Of a stretch of 64,000 bases of DNA, positions 23,401 to 31,700 are shown in pieces; position 1 is the first letter of the stretch; each line of letters begins with the position of its first letter. The stretch is from NCBI GenBank assembly GCA_011033025.1, contig WFMF01000175.1:186001-250000 (forward strand), in the 5' to 3' direction. Position numbers and translations under genes: made by a program. The notes beneath the pieces were generated by a model that was not told the origin of the DNA, did not search any database, and saw only the letters and a list, made by a program, of their open reading frames with translations. Source of the DNA: Beroe forskalii. Its lineage: Eukaryota; Ctenophora; Nuda; Beroida; Beroidae.

Positions 23401-23450
23401 AAAAGGAAGACCGAAAAGAAAATATCGAAATAACAATGAACTCACAACAT
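8324..23450 (-). CDS. IgR-A: multi-Ig-domain transmembrane receptor (paralogue with short tail)
   Basis: Gene model from 31 coding exons on the minus strand. It encodes a predicted type I membrane protein of about 1,940 residues (counted as if the Ig10 frameshift were absent): signal peptide, about 17 Ig-like domains, one transmembrane helix, and a tail of about 70 residues with four tyrosines (VYTV, LQYP, TYAS, KYRP). Joining the exons at GT-AG (once GC-AG) sites keeps the frame throughout except for one missing base in Ig10. Most ectodomain boundaries are phase 1; Ig9 and Ig12 also use phase 2. Many NxS/T sites suggest a glycosylated surface protein. It lies 2.1 kb downstream of the stop of IgR-B, which has the same domain order minus Ig11-13. 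A role in immune or self/non-self recognition is inferred from the architecture only. The frameshift could be real decay or a homopolymer error. Confidence 0.85.
8597..8651 (-). CDS. IgR-A exon 29: tail exon 2
   Basis: Phase 2-0. Reads TGSDATYASLARPPPWKE: a YxxL motif followed by a proline-rich stretch. Close to the AAYTSLARPPP exon of IgR-B (36111-36173). Confidence 0.85.
8949..10059. mobile_element. 1.1-kb TIR element in tail intron of IgR-A
   Basis: Ends are imperfect inverted repeats: cgggcacagttgtcc on the left, and ggacaactgtgtcggg on the right. A further inverted aagatatcat block lies just inside each end. The AT-rich interior has no transposase, so it is probably non-autonomous. Confidence 0.6.
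10225..10470. repeat. Palindromic intronic repeat
   Basis: gtaccaatcaa and its inverse ttgattggtac frame a short loop at 10318-10361. Blocks of attacccggtt and caccagctgctgg are repeated on both sides. Short forward open frames here are artefacts of the repeat. Confidence 0.6.
10788..10839 (-). CDS. IgR-A exon 28: tail exon 1
   Basis: Phase 1-2. Reads KASKKPDVYTVNSGLQYP with two tyrosines. Counterpart of IgR-B tail exon 1 (DSYAVNNGVQYS). Confidence 0.85.
11048..11143 (-). CDS. IgR-A exon 27: transmembrane segment
   Basis: Phase 1-1. The helix runs from IGIGGGIGALVIIVLLLVFL to a Pro-Gln-Cys-Lys stop-transfer end. There is no charged residue inside the helix. A glycine-rich first half (GIGGGIG) could pack against another helix. 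Confidence 0.9.
11418..11553 (-). CDS. IgR-A exon 26: Ig17 end and juxtamembrane stalk
   Basis: Phase 0-1. FEHQATCDDGTYVCNVKT holds the last Ig Cys, then a stalk ending SPIIEGCE. Donor gtatat. Confidence 0.88.
11747..11847 (-). CDS. IgR-A exon 25: Ig17, middle
   Basis: Phase 1-0. FPEKEVSITIEHYDATKG, ending in a basic stretch before donor gttttt. Homologous to IgR-B 38782-38882. Confidence 0.85.
11957..12049 (-). CDS. IgR-A exon 24: Ig17, first part
   Basis: 31 codons, phase 1-1. FVTIECAVR carries the first Cys. Homologous to IgR-B 40868-40960. Confidence 0.85.
12310..12600 (-). CDS. IgR-A exon 23: Ig16
   Basis: 97 codons, phase 1-1. LELNCSVVGKP, VSWTHSN and GTFTCIAGD give a complete C2-like Ig domain. 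Homologous to IgR-B 41200-41490. Confidence 0.92.
12806..12991 (-). CDS. IgR-A exon 22: Ig15, second part
   Basis: 62 codons, phase 1-1. LSCSGEHEVTCEHSF then GDYICKGYNLV. The donor is GC type (acag|gcaaga), a recognised minor class. Homologous to IgR-B 41644-41832. Confidence 0.82.
13080..13420. repeat. CpG-richer intronic block, probable dispersed repeat
   Basis: In the intron between exons 21 and 22. It has locally higher CpG content and starts near acaagaattgcgcctgca, which also occurs at 43829 in an intron of IgR-B. The 103-codon minus-strand open frame in it shows no known domain. Confidence 0.4.
14174..14275 (-). CDS. IgR-A exon 21: Ig15, first part
   Basis: 34 codons, phase 1-1. TITCTVNGGLPPYQVDL carries the first Ig Cys. 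Homologous to IgR-B 42048-42149. Confidence 0.88.
14399..14740 (-). CDS. IgR-A exon 20: Ig14
   Basis: 114 codons, phase 1-1. Begins VKDVEIPQPKSIDV. The usual first Cys is replaced (TVNFSLNGGRPP), while QCTGTNEMTCSIS and DGTYTITAKN lie where the second half should be, so the canonical disulphide is missing. Nearly identical to IgR-B 42516-42851. Confidence 0.9.
15151..15573 (-). CDS. IgR-A exon 19: end of Ig12 and Ig13 (A-specific)
   Basis: 141 codons, phase 1-1. FACTGYNFLPSD closes Ig12; ITISCAAEGSKAP and GSYECSAKNLA mark Ig13. It is the counterpart of exon 14 in the duplicated module, without the frameshift. Confidence 0.88.
15780..15862 (-). CDS. IgR-A exon 18: Ig12, middle (A-specific)
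   Basis: 83 nt, phase 2 to 1, reading TLTCVGEHEVSCSLPLSS. Same length and phase as exon 13. Confidence 0.82.
16089..16217 (-). CDS. IgR-A exon 17: Ig12, first part (A-specific)
   Basis: Phase 2-2, containing LDLKCTVEGGLAPHRVEL and TLTWTSD. It resembles exon 12 in length, phase and sequence, which points to an internal module duplication. Confidence 0.82.
16407..16548 (-). CDS. IgR-A exon 16: Ig11, second part (A-specific)
   Basis: Phase 1-2. DEGNYTCTSKNNATGN gives the second Ig Cys. The acceptor ctaag at the high edge was chosen because it keeps frame; the donor is gtttat. Confidence 0.75.
16680..16895 (-). CDS. IgR-A exon 15: Ig11, first part (A-specific)
   Basis: Phase 1-1. LDISCTAEGYRPP is the first Ig Cys region, followed by an extra Cys pair (SNCTEVE, KFNCTF). 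IgR-B has no counterpart; its next exon follows after only about 100 bp of intron. Confidence 0.85.
17067..17500 (-). CDS. IgR-A exon 14: end of Ig9 and Ig10, frameshifted
   Basis: 434 nt, one short of an in-frame length. FTCTGYNLIPED closes Ig9, then FTITCIASGG and GVFTCTSKNVA mark Ig10. Between them, near 17250 (LYDK, then VTPSDVVV in the next frame), one base is missing from an A run relative to the frame seen in IgR-B. As given, translation stops soon after. No alternative splice that I can see repairs it. Confidence 0.85.
18087..18169 (-). CDS. IgR-A exon 13: Ig9, middle
   Basis: 83 nt, phase 2 to 1, reading SLTCSGENVLICTYTTDSN. It carries an internal Cys pair. Acceptor cttgaag, donor gtcaga. 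Confidence 0.82.
18300..18431 (-). CDS. IgR-A exon 12: Ig9, first part
   Basis: Phase 2-2. SLTLTCIVEGG gives the first Cys and DLTWTRDS an aromatic core. Homologous to IgR-B 43895-44056, which ends 30 nt further on. Confidence 0.85.
18583..18712 (-). CDS. IgR-A exon 11: end of Ig8
   Basis: Second Ig Cys in ATGNYSCLARN. Enters in phase 1 and leaves in phase 2 at donor gttttt. Homologous to IgR-B 44516-44639. Confidence 0.82.
18816..18941 (-). CDS. IgR-A exon 10: middle of Ig8
   Basis: 42 codons, phase 1-1, beginning RKPHLVELKQ and containing an extra Cys pair (GFCTDK, LECTET). Homologous to IgR-B 46724-46849. Confidence 0.88.
19107..19514 (-). CDS. IgR-A exon 9: Ig7 and start of Ig8
   Basis: 136 codons, phase 1-1. 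A full Ig7 (MTFTCTIKGNP ... SSEYNCTGEN) is followed by the first strands of Ig8 up to VTLSCEAVGG, so the exon boundary falls inside Ig8. Donor gtttgt. Homologous to IgR-B 47075-47488. Confidence 0.9.
19680..19979 (-). CDS. IgR-A exon 8: Ig6
   Basis: 100 codons, phase 1-1. VTLTCRVEGSP and DNGIYKCDGQN mark the Ig fold, with an extra Cys pair (MECSG, KICVK). Homologous to IgR-B 47690-47992. Confidence 0.9.
20187..20513 (-). CDS. IgR-A exon 7: Ig5
   Basis: 109 codons, phase 1-1. C2-like: AEFTCTVTGYP and DEAGTYMCTATTKW, plus a second Cys pair (LDCLAG, TTCSQN) between them. Very close to IgR-B 48276-48602. Confidence 0.9.
20661..20960 (-). CDS. IgR-A exon 6: Ig4
   Basis: 100 codons, phase 1-1. 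Contains FQIDCDGSD and ESGVYQCIMRN, the two Ig cysteines. Very close to IgR-B 48813-49112. Confidence 0.9.
21113..21421 (-). CDS. IgR-A exon 5: Ig3
   Basis: 103 codons, phase 1-1. Cys in VLLMCGAAC, Trp in YEWTENG, second Cys in TYLCGVKNCG. The extra Cys pair (CGAAC, KNCG) could form a second disulphide. Nearly identical to IgR-B 49533-49844, and the upstream intron is conserved too. Confidence 0.9.
21642..22037 (-). CDS. IgR-A exon 4: Ig2 (V-like)
   Basis: 132 codons, phase 1-1. V-set features: Cys in LSLKCNG, Trp in ISWYKDSE, and DAGTYYCKA at the second Cys. Nearly identical to IgR-B 50067-50456, but with two extra Ser before the donor. Confidence 0.9.
22221..22309 (-). CDS. IgR-A exon 3b: Ig1, second half
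   Basis: Reads DRRMFQCKATSNEDE and so on, aligning with KKFQCKVTSSENE of IgR-B exon 3. It carries the second Ig Cys and ends in phase 1 at gtacca. A longer version starting at the acceptor near 22328 is possible but would not be in frame with exon 3a. Confidence 0.65.
22310..22689. other. 380-bp sequence splitting Ig1 of IgR-A
   Basis: Sequence absent from the homologous exon of IgR-B sits between the two halves of Ig1. It is either a new intron or an insertion. The donor (gtagtc) is weak, and the acceptor (gatgacag) lacks a good pyrimidine tract. Confidence 0.6.
22690..22876 (-). CDS. IgR-A exon 3a: Ig1, first half
   Basis: Encodes the first Ig Cys (TLNCVAS) and the core Trp (YTWYKLD). The homologous exon in B is undivided. 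Here the B-like frame is lost by one missing G near 22700. A weak donor (gtagtc) at the low edge, in phase 2, would join exon 3b in frame, so splicing may rescue the domain. The exact low edge is uncertain. Confidence 0.6.
23108..23218. mobile_element. Short MITE-like hairpin in an intron of IgR-A
   Basis: About 110 bp. The left end ggggtcctttccg is matched by an inverted cggaaagggcccc with one mismatch. The interior has aacttaagt repeats in both orientations. Confidence 0.65.
23251..23297 (-). CDS. IgR-A exon 2: rest of signal peptide
   Basis: Joined to exon 1 it reads MLLFAIALLHLVWSVSG, a classic hydrophobic signal sequence. It enters in phase 2 and leaves in phase 1 at a gtgagt donor. Confidence 0.85.
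23446..23450 (-). CDS. IgR-A exon 1: start codon, 5 coding nt
   Basis: ATG plus two bases, then donor gtgagttc. Spliced to exon 2 it gives Met-Leu at the head of a hydrophobic signal peptide. IgR-B has the same 5-nt first coding exon, which supports this start. Confidence 0.8.
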
Positions 23451-25574
23451 TCTCCGTGAATTAACTTTCACTTTCTAGCGGAGTTCTTCTAACGTCACCA
23501 ATCACCATTGATTTTTCAGAAGACTGCGATACAAATGCTAGGAAGATTAGAACAAAAATGGAACACAAAATGCATTAAAATGTTTCAATTTTCGCACCGA
23601 TTTCAAGTTTTGTTTTGATTTCCGTAGTGATAGTGATTACTTATTCTTAATTTTAAGTAAAATCTACATCAGATAGTTAAGGACAATTGCCAATGAGAAG
23701 GAAAAAAACTGAGCAATTTTTTACTGAAACGCTTCTATTTTGAAATAAGATCTAACAAGCGGTAACATACAAAAACAGCGATGTAAATTCAAATCAGTTT
23801 AACCTGCAGGCATATTATTCAGGTTTCAGGTGTCATATAACCACAAGACTCGCACATGATTATAAGGCACGAACACGTGACGTCATTATCACGGTTTAAA
23901 GTGCTGCATTGTCAGCATCAACCCGTCCATTTCTCTGGCTCCTCCTTTTCTTTCTTGCTCTGAGAAACGGTGAGAAAGAAAGTACCTGATAAATACAATC
24001 GGGTTTATGGACGATAAAAAGTGGGTTCGATTACTTACAACTTTACAAAGGGGCTTTAAAGTATAACATAATGAGAAGTGAGAGCACATTATATTACTTT
24101 TTTGATAATTCATCCAGGCACATTATCGTGCTTGGCCAATTATAGTGCGTTAATTATCATCCTTATCAATAATGCGAGCCATCCTTATCAATATTTATTA
24201 ATTATTCGGGACATTGATTCTTTAGAGCTTTGCCATTGCCAAGTCAGGATGTTATCATTAAGAGATAGGCCACATATTATTCCGTAATCCATTTTCGGCC
24301 GATTTAACCCCCTCCCCCGCCGTAATCATGATAACAGTAGTTGTATTTGCTACAATAACACAAAGCTGGTAGCACTTTGAACCCTCGGCCCCGTGCCCCC
24401 GTCATGTGACCGATTCCAGTATCATTTGGGCGAAAAAAGCCCCTTTAAAAAAGGGCGGTTGAAGTAAATAGGGCCACTGGGCCAGTCAAATTTAAGGCCA
24501 GTTTATTTAGATTAAATGAAACTTTTATGACTTGCATCATAGGTACATGGTAAAGGTCTCTTGGGCGTCATTCTATAACACGGTAGTGACATAAAGCATC
24601 AGGATTTGGGTCGTTTGATGCAATTCATTTAGTATCAATGGGTGTTCGTGGCCATTTTAGAGCATGAAACCCTTGATCTGGGAACCACTAGAAAAGGGGC
24701 CGGTTCTATCAGGGAATCAAGGTTTAGTTATACAGTATTGAATCATTGTAACACACTGAGGACCATCAATTGTCTGAAGGAAATGTCAAACTATCAAAAA
24801 GTGTACAAAATTGGGAATTACAATTCAACAATAACAGTCCATTAATCATTATATCAAAATCTTAACGGTGGGAAAACATTATTATCTAAGCATTAACAAC
24901 TGCTTAACTGGAAATATAATAGTGCTTAATTATCTGAATATTCCTTATCAAATACATAAGTTCCATTGATTGTTGTTTAGAAAATTAAAGAAGTTAAAAT
25001 ACTGATAACAAACGGCTCAGTGATTATTAATTAACCTACTTATTTAGAAATTTTATCTGAATAAAAATAAAGGGGTTTTCATTATGAAAGATTGACTAAA
25101 AATTCAATTAAAAAACTACGGACAGGTATGAAGGAATGACAATTTTTCAAGAAATCGGTTGATGATCAACATTCAATGTCATTTAGAAATCGGCTGAGGA
25201 TTAGAAGTTAATTCCATCAACATTAATTCTTATTAATATTTGAGTTCATGATTTTAAAATATAAAAAGCTGAAGAATAAAAGGAAATCATTAATCAAAAT
25301 ATCACGCAAGTAAAGAATTAAGGATTCAAACAATCAAGTATCACTTAATCAGTGAATAATAAATCAAATAGGGTTCTGTCCGTTTCATCAATCTTTTACT
25401 TTTTTACTTTTTCAATTTCCAGATACCCATCAGGTGCATATCAGCTTTTTCTTGAACTCACTAATCAAATTGTAGGCCTGACGTCAAAACTCTAAATCGA
25501 TTCGCTACGTCTGACAAACAGGGTTAAAAACTATAGTTCAATAATCAAAATTACAATTAGCACACTCGGAGGGA
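23451..25574. other. Intergenic spacer between IgR-B stop and IgR-A start
   Basis: 2.1 kb, AT-rich, with no exon that I can support. It should hold the 3' UTR of IgR-B (right) and the promoter of IgR-A (left). I could not pin down a TATA box or canonical AATAAA. Confidence 0.5.
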
Positions 25575-25727
25575 TCACAGTTCTTTGAGTTCACTGATGG
25601 TAGTGTAGAGCCCCTCCGGATCGGAGGGCGAGGTGTAGGTAGGAGGTGGTGGTCGGGCAGCTTTAGGGATGAATTCCACCGTAGCGTAGGTGTCTTCCTC
25701 ATCCTCCACCGGGGGTGGTATCTCGCC
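25575..25727 (-). CDS. IgR-B tail exon 15, terminal
   Basis: 50 codons plus TGA (25575-25577), phase 0 at entry. EDTYATVEF, then ARPPPPTYTSPS, then EGLYTTISELKEL at the C terminus: three tyrosines and a proline run. Confidence 0.92.
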   Translation of the reverse strand, partial: GEIPPPVEDEEDTYATVEFIPKAARPPPPTYTSPSDPEGLYTTISELKEL

Positions 25728-28700
25728 CTGAAGCAACGCAGTTCAGAGCCCATGACAAGTGCTATTAAGTGGTGTGAGGACTGAGGGGTCAGGTTCAGAA
25801 CCCATGGCAAGTGTGAGGAGTCAAGTTCAGTGCCCATAGAAAGTGAGCACTGAGCAAGTGTGGACTGTGGAGGGGTCAAGTTCAGAGCAAGTGAGCAAGT
25901 GTGGGCTGTCATTGAGGGGTTAAGTTCAGTGAGCTGGTATCGAAGTGAAGTAGTGTCAAATTCTCAAATGTGTCTGAGAGAGGAGCTGAGTGAGGCCTGA
26001 GTGAACTGAGGCATTTCTTTGAACTGGAGCTGAATTCTCCTGCTCATCTTTTGCTGATAAGTGAACTGTTTTCCAATTGAAGTGGTTGAGAAGTGAATTG
26101 CTGTGCAAACTCTGATATCATCGGCAAAACGGTACTGTGACTGTATTTAGAAATATGTGCGTATATGGGTACAATTGATGTACATAATATACCATGTTAA
26201 AAGTAGTTTTAATCCAATCCTAACATTTTGTGTTTAGGAAGTAAAATGTCTTCACTGGCACAGATCAAATCGACATCATAACATGTACGTAACGCGCGGC
26301 GCGCGACATGTACTGTCAATTAACGAAAATAAGACACACGAGGAACCAGAAAATGTTTTCGCGCGTTACACAAATCACCCCACAAACAGCAAAATGTCAC
26401 AAATTGGCACGTTGCGATCGATTTTGACGAACAATACCTTCAGAATTACTGTAATCTAATAACGGTGACGAACAGGACACCCCCACCTATGAAAGTTAGG
26501 TCATAATGACATTATCAAAGCGAGTCATTTCAATGGAATGAAATAATGACATCGGAAGATGCGATATTTGTACTAATTTTGAATACAAGATGTACAAATT
26601 AACTAACTTACCGTGAAGTCTAAAACAGACAAAGAAAAAGTTCATTCACTCATAATTCATATAACTAACTTACCGTGAAGTCGCTCAAAGCGGCGTATAA
26701 TGGAACTTCAGGTGGCAAACCAACTTCCAACTCAGGTTGAAAGGGTGCTGATTTCTGAAAACAAGAAGCATGAACGTAAGGAAATTCTACTGACTACGGT
26801 GAATGAACAAAATATAAACAAGTAAAATATTAATGTCATTTTGTTGCGTAGTAGCATTTTACATTGAGATTGTAGATAAGGATGAAATTTGGGATATCAA
26901 AACCCATACTGATGCTTCAAATGACACTTGCTGAGTTGTGGAATTTATACTAAGCTGATTCTGTCTAATGATCGAAGCTAAAAAAGTAGAAAGTTGATGA
27001 GAGCAGTGATTTGAATTACCTTTTTCCTAGTCGCTATATCTACTTGAGCATAAACTGGGTCCTCCTGAGGGTTTGAAAGTTCTTAGTCAAATTTCCTTAC
27101 TGCAATTTATCTGATGTAAGTTGTATAAATGAGTGAATAAATATGCTATGATCTTCAATTCGATTGCAATTTGCACCTTTTTCCATCAACTTGCTCAATC
27201 CTTTCTATCTGTTCATTTGGAAGGCATCAAAGTCTTATCTACCTACTAACTTATTAAAGTATTAAGTGTCGGTTTTCAATTCCCATGATTGCGATACAAG
27301 TGACTATGTAACAATAAATTTTAATGTTTAAGCAGATTACCTACATAATACTATGTTATCAAGGGCTACATTTTTCATGCAATGTTTTTAAATCAGAATT
27401 TGGCCCTCTTTTCTAATCTCATTTATCCCTGCAATTAGAGGGCATGTGTTGCTAGTTTTTAGGTTTTTGTGTATTTTATTTTACTAATTTATTCAAAGTA
27501 ACAGATTGAATGCAGATCACCTCATTGAGATTGCCGTATACTGGGTCCTCAGGTGGTGCATCTAATATCGTAATATCAGCGTACTCAGACTTCTCCTGGT
27601 CAAAATAATCAACTTTATCAAATTATTACTTTCCTTATCATGCCTTATTTTGAAAAATAGGACAAGAAAATTCATTGGGGGATGGTAGAATAAACGTTAT
27701 AATGAGATCTTATGTTTTATCGAGTTATTAACATGAACCCTCTTAAAAATTTAAATTAGATGCAGATTACTTTGAACTTTGTTTGGTCACATATGGACAA
27801 AACTTGAATGGCATGCATTATTTCAAATTCGGTAGGTACACAGTGGACCAAGGGAAAGCCCCTAGAAAGCTAGAATAACATAGAAACTGAGAATAACTTA
27901 GCAATTACCATTTGTTTCGACTGGTCGATTGTTGAGTAAAGGGCGTCAATCTGAAACAAGTGATGATCAAATTTTATAATTTTATAAATCTACAGTACAT
28001 AATTCCTGTGGAAAAGCCAAATAGTGTCAGAAAAAATAGTGTCAGATTAAAGTGGTGTCAGTACGAAACGAATTCAATGCAAAACGGTGACAGCATGAAT
28101 TGACTTCAATGCAAAGTGGTGTCAAATTGAAATGGTGTCAGCAATGAATGTAGCATTTTGACTTACAGGATTGGAAGGCTTGTCACCAATCGTAGCGTAT
28201 GTCGAATCAACCTGGAATTATATTAGATGGTTTCGTTGAAGTACGACTGTGTTGAAGTCGAATCAACCTGAATTATGTTGGATGGTTTCGTTGAACCAAA
28301 TTTGTAGAATTAAAATTGTACAACAAAGAATGGTGCCAGATTAATAAGTGGTTTTAGCATTTTAGCAAGAAATGAGGTCAATGAGTCAGTGCAAAGTGGG
28401 CTCAGCATGAAATGAATTCAGTGCAAAGTGGTGTCAGCATGAAATGAATTCAATGCAAAGTGGTGTCAGCATGAAATGAATTCAATGCAAAGTGGTGTCA
28501 GCATGAATTAAATTCAATGCAAAGTGGTGTCAGATTGAAGTGGTGTCAGTAATGAATTTTGACTTACAGGATTGGAAGGCTTGTCACCAATCGTAGCGTA
28601 CGTGGAATCGACCTGGAATAATGTTGAATGGTTTCGTTGAACCAAATTTGTAGAATTAAAATTGTACCACAAAAATGGTGTCAGATTAATAAGTGGCTTT

Positions 28701-31700
28701 AGCAAGAAATGAGGTCAATGAGTAGTGCAAAGTGGTGTCAGCATGAAATGAATTCAATGCAAAGTGGTATCAGGATGAATTAAAATTCAATGCAAAGTGG
28801 TATCCAATTGAAGTGGTGTCAGTAATGAATTTTGACTTACAGGATTTGAAGGCTTGTCACCAATCGTAGCGTACGTGGAATCGACCTGGAATTAGTTAGA
28901 TGGTTTCTTTGAACTTTTGAAGTACTACGTAGTAACGATAAATTTAATCATGTGGGTACATCACTGTGAAGAAATCAAGTAATAAGTGGCGTCAACTGTT
29001 ATTAGTGTTACGATCAAGTGTTGCCAATAATATAAAGTGTTGTCCAGTATATAAAGTGTTGTCAAGTATATAAAGTGTTGTCAAGTAAATAAAGTGTTGT
29101 CAAGGATATAAAGTGTTGTCAAGTATATTGCAAAGTTTTGACAAACCGGTTTTGAAGTATTGTCACCAATCGTTGCGTACGTTGAATCAGTCTGCAATAA
29201 GATTTTTTAATTGGAGTACATCAAACATGGTACATAATTTGTTGATTTATGTAGTGAGTCAAATACAAATACCCCGTTAGTAAGTAAACGAATAGGAAGC
29301 TTTAATTTCTAAATTTTCCCTGTTTCGGAAGTTCTTACTTTTCTTAGTATGAATTATCAGAAACAAGGAAAATCAGATGCACATTACCAGCAAACAATGA
29401 ATAGCATACAAAGATGAAAAAGAGCTTTGCTAAATCTAAGTGCTTTTCTTGCGATACTTGCGGTAAGATTAATAACAGGTTATTTCATTTTTCAGTGGCA
29501 TCTGAAAATATATATTCGTTTTATAAAGGGCTGATGTCTGACAAGTTACATGGAATATCAAATTTCTTTGACTGGCTGTCTTTTTAAAAGTTTAAACTAG
29601 AATTCAAACACGTTTTTCAAGTAATGGTTGACTTGAATTTAAATATTTCAGAATTTATTGAGTTAATGGCTGATTATACGGATAATTAAACTCAATAAAT
29701 TCTGAAACATTTAAATTCAAGTTCAACCGTTATATTGTGAAATAAGTTTTTTAGTTTTAATAAATTCCAGTTCAAATAGAGTACAATGCCTAAATATCCA
29801 ATGGATTTTGGATACATTACGTTATGAAAACGACTTGATGAGTTTATGATGTATGTAACAAGAAATGAACAGAATTACTGTTAATGGTAATGTGTTTCTA
29901 CATAACCTAAAGTAAAGTAGTAGAGTATACACTGTAGTGGTGTGCTGAGAGAGAAAGTAGTTACCATGGTAACACGTTATTTTGTTATTGTAAAGGGTGA
30001 CACTTGTGTTACAAATAATATACACATAAGTGCCGAGTATACATGATATTTACTGTGCCATAACGTAAGTTGCCTTTTGTAACACAGAGATATGAACGGA
30101 TCAAATCACAGCACTTCTGTATGGTGGTTTGTAGATTAAAATTATATCTCTTACTCTCTTACAAGTGAATCTTCATAATCGTGATGAAACTTCATGGCTA
30201 TATTTTACCTATCAAGGTGAAATCATACCTAGAAAATCCTTTTTTCTCTCTCGAAGGCCACACAATTGTAGGTACATTACAAAATATACATTGGTAATTA
30301 AATCTTAACACAATATTTGACTCCTCACCAGGTTTCACTCACCTGTGACAAACACCAGGTGACATACAGTTTGAGTAAAGAACAGAATACCCAAATATTT
30401 ACCAGTGTGTTAATGTATAACTTCACAAAAGCGAAAGTTTAGATTCTCAAGACATCAGCATTTCGGATTCCAGATGGCACCGGTTTTTGGTTACATAAGG
30501 GCCAATAAGGTATTGGATATTGGAAGAGATTTTCTAGCTAGTTTGAAATGTGAAATAGTGAATTGATGACTGATGGTGAAGTGAAATAGAACATAGAATT
30601 TTGGGAAGAGGTTTTATTGTGAAATATAGAATATTTATGTCTGTTTTATTGTGAAATACTGAATATTTGTATCTGTCTTATTGTGAAATATAGAATATTT
30701 GTGTCTGTTTTATTGTGAAATACTGAATATTGGTGTCTGTTTCATTGTGAAATATAGAATTTTTGGAAGAGGTTTTATTGTGAAATATAGGATACTGGTG
30801 TCTGTTATATTGTAAAATATAGGATATGAAGTCTGGTCAGTATATGCAAAAATAGGCTCATATCTGTGCAAAAAATTCAGAACCTATCCTGCTATGTTAT
30901 TTGTGCTTCTTATCATGTTAGAAAACATATAAGCCCAGGAGTATTAAAAATACCTTTGGGAAACTTCGAAAATTGACCACGCCCTTTTTCCGACCGTGGG
31001 AAAATTTATCGATCACAGAAAAAATAAATTTATTGACATATATAGCATGATGGGTGTCTAAACCCATGTTTTTTGGGACGCTGAATCGATTGCAAGGGTT
31101 ATTTTTAGTCTCTGACCATCACATAAGTCATTAGTGACCACGCCCACCCTTTAGCGTGGGAATTTTTGAGTCATTTTCACATGATATTTTTCCAAATCAA
31201 ACTGTGGCATGTTAGGTGTCTAAACCCATGTTTTTTGGGACGCTGAATCGATTGCAAGTGTTACCTTCAGTCTCTGACCATCACATAAGTCATTATTGAC
31301 CACGCCCACCCTTTAGTGTGGGAATTTTTGAGTCATTTTCACATGATATTTTTCCAAATCAGGCTGTGGCATGTTAGGTGTCTAACCCCATGTTTTTTGG
31401 GACGCTGAATCGATTGCAAGGTCTATTTTTAGTCTCTGACCATCACATAAGTCATTATTGACCACGCCCACCCTTTAGTGTGGGAATTTTTGAGTCATTT
31501 TCACATGATATTTTTCCAAATCAAACTGTGGCATGTTAGGTGTCTAACCTTTATGTTTTTGGGACGCTGAATCGATTGCAAGGTCTATTTTTAGTCTCTG
31601 ACCATCATATAGGTCATTAGTGACCACGCCCACCCTTTAGCTTGGGAATCTCGTAGACATTTTCACATGCTATATTTTCAAACCAAGCAACACACAAGTC

